This document shows positions 63,315-64,000 of a DNA stretch of 64,000 bases, in pieces. Location: the NCBI GenBank assembly GCA_041649995.1, contig JBAZMA010000009.1:28032-92031 (forward strand). Reading direction: 5' to 3'. Origin of the DNA: JBAZMA01 sp041649995. GTDB lineage: Bacteria; Omnitrophota; Gorgyraeia; Velamenicoccales; Velamenicoccaceae. The notes under the pieces were generated by a model that saw nothing but the letters and a program-made list of their open reading frames with translations, did no database searches and had not been told where the DNA came from. The position numbers were made by a program, and so were the translations under genes. Position 1 is the first letter of the stretch; every line of letters begins with the position of its first letter.

Positions 63315-63343
63315 ATGATAACACAAAGACTTAGATGAGTCAA
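63315..63343 (-). promoter_or_regulatory. Sigma-70-type promoter for the signalling operon
   Basis: Minus-strand TTGACT (63343-63338) and TATCAT (63320-63315) with a 17-base spacer. The predicted start near 63308 leaves about 28 nt before the leader ORF. Confidence 0.65.
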
Positions 63344-63490
63344 CGCGGGGAAATAAAACCGCCAGAAACAAATTCAAAAAAGGGAATCATTAAATACGGA
63401 TCATTGGAGCAGAATCGTTCGTGGGTTGGCTTCCCCAGCACCTTAATGAAAATTAGGCGGGGTCCCGCAAAGGGGGTTTCCCATTGATGT

Positions 63491-63530
63491 AAAAAAAAGA
63501 GCGGGAGATGGGAATCCTCCTCCCCCGCCT
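63491..63530 (-). terminator. Terminator built from a copy of the tRNA-Gly 3' end
   Basis: On the minus strand GCGGGGGAG can pair with CTCCCGC, followed by TC and eight T. The CCCATCTCCCGC part is the tRNA-Gly acceptor/T-arm 3' strand, duplicated 267 bases downstream of the real gene. Confidence 0.5.
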
Positions 63531-63757
63531 CGCATTCCTGCCTGCCTACAGGCAGGCGCGGCTCCGCCGTCGCCGGCCACATTACGCTCTCGTCACCTAA
63601 AGCGTTGCTTGCGCGCTTACAGCGCCTCCTGGCTGCCTCACCATCCCGGCAGCCGCGCTGTGCGGCCGGACTTATTCGTCCGGCCAGCGCCCTCGCTTCA
63701 TCCTGCCTGACCTTCGGTCAGATCGAATACGGGGTTGGCTTCGATTCCCATTAGAAC

Positions 63758-63766
63758 AAAAAAAAG
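63758..63766 (-). terminator. T-run after tRNA-Gly
   Basis: Right after the tRNA discriminator the minus strand reads C followed by eight T, likely the 3' end of the tRNA transcript. Confidence 0.45.
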
Positions 63767-63837
63767 AGCGGGAGATGGGAATCGAACCCACATAACCAGC
63801 TTGGAAGGCTAGTGTTCTACCACTGAACTACTCCCGC
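63767..63837 (-). tRNA. tRNA-Gly(UCC)
   Basis: A complete 71-nt cloverleaf on the minus strand. Acceptor GCGGGAG/CTCCCGC, D arm GTTC/GAAC, anticodon stem CTAGC/GCTGG with loop CTTCCAA (anticodon TCC), T loop TTCGATT, discriminator U, CCA not encoded. Its first 12 bases are repeated upstream in a 116-nt tandem unit and its last 16 bases are repeated downstream. Confidence 0.96.
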
Positions 63838-64000
63838 AAATATTTTAAGGCAGCGGGAGTAAATTTAGGTACCACCACTGCCCGCCTCATGAATTCGCCT
63901 TCCGGCGAATGAGGCGAGGTCTCGCCGCTTCCAGCGGCGGAAACTACTCCCGCAAATATTTTAAGGCAGCGGGAGTAAATTTAGGTACCACCACTGCCCG
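63826..64000. repeat. 116-nt tandem repeat overlapping the tRNA-Gly 5' end
   Basis: The 59 bases at 63826-63884 recur without a mismatch at 63942-64000, up to the window edge, giving a 116-nt period. Each copy starts with the complement of the tRNA's first 12 bases and includes an inverted copy (GCGGGAGT/ACTCCCGC). The 57-nt part between has two hairpins: 63883-63916 (8-bp outer stem) and 63923-63939 (CGCCGCT/AGCGGCG). Confidence 0.9.

Larger units (their letters stand above)
63344..63766. other. Non-coding interval rich in hairpins and tRNA-derived copies
   Basis: No convincing gene is present. 63344-63456 shows no clear structure. Dyads follow at 63457-63468 (GCGGG/CCCGC), 63540-63557 (GCCTGCCT/AGGCAGGC), 63613-63625, 63631-63654 (GGCTGC/GCAGCC), 63664-63685 (GGCCGGAC/GTCCGGCC) and 63707-63721 (CTGACC/GGTCAG). 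The 26 bases at 63491-63516 are identical to 63758-63783 across the tRNA-Gly 3' end. Confidence 0.7.

Noticed and set aside
54561..63343. Anti-phage CBASS-type system because of a patatin effector and a cyclic-nucleotide-binding domain
   Set aside because: No CD-NTase cyclase, ubiquitin-like, HORMA or TRIP13 gene is present. The cNMP domain is the CAP/NTE type, which is common in housekeeping NTE-like lipases.
63344..63490. A small structured RNA such as SRP RNA or tmRNA
   Set aside because: No conserved SRP tetraloop/asymmetric loop or tmRNA acceptor/tag reading frame was seen; only a short GCGGG/CCCGC dyad.
63826..64000. CRISPR array
   Set aside because: The repeated part is at least 59 bases, contains a tRNA segment, and the intervening 57 bases are hairpins; no cas gene is near. 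Only two copies are visible.

Overview
The window is a chromosomal stretch of a bacterium in which every gene I can support, including both tRNAs, lies on the minus strand (transcription runs from 64000 towards 1). It is densely packed, with many ATGA or GTGA start/stop overlaps. The content is housekeeping: three complete class II tRNA synthetases (Gly, Asp, His) plus ValRS, GroES/GroEL under a perfect CIRCE operator, DnaE, UvrB, RecO, PhoH, YbeY, CoA, NAD and purine genes, and an aspartate-family amino-acid operon. Lipoprotein signals, a D,D-carboxypeptidase and a LysM lipoprotein imply a peptidoglycan wall. The dimeric-type GlyRS, GuaB3-type IMP dehydrogenase, citramalate synthase and a mosaic gene order suggest an uncultivated lineage, perhaps Omnitrophota or a PVC relative. 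That assignment is an impression, not a demonstration.

Layout in transcription order. 63826-64000 is a 116-nt tandem repeat that abuts and copies the 5' end of a tRNA-Gly(UCC) gene. It is followed by about 270 nt of hairpins bounded by a second copy of the tRNA 3' end. From 63343 to 54561 runs a signalling operon: promoter, a 34-codon leader ORF containing a terminator-like hairpin, a 1514-residue multi-PAS histidine kinase, three stand-alone receivers, a thymidylate-synthase-fold protein, and a cNMP-binding/ParA-like/patatin phospholipase. From 54531 to 36640 comes gpsA, tRNA-Pro(GGG), a DoxX protein, hom-thrC-coaB-apgM-cstA-lysC-cimA, then valS-nadC-uvrB-birA-coaX. The apgM-type gene sits where a homoserine kinase is needed.

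groES-groEL (36610-34226) has its own promoter, CIRCE operator and strong terminator. guaB3-guaA-dnaE-hup-csp follows (34172-27046). Next is hisS-aspS-LysM lipoprotein-phoH-pgpH-like-ybeY, then recO and panE, each with its own promoter. From 18801 down to 4470 is a long co-directional run of repair nucleases and helicase, small redox or metal proteins, a MFS transporter, PolX, ApbE, a hemerythrin protein, a carboxypeptidase, a hydrolase and panB. glyS-ppdK and the first codons of a sigma-70 gene close the window.

Seven sigma-70-like promoters can be read, all with a 17-bp spacer. The most unusual items are the leader-ORF/attenuator ahead of the sensor kinase and the composition of that operon, the tRNA-Gly fragment repeats, an AspRS lacking the bacterial GAD insertion, and the apgM-family candidate homoserine kinase.
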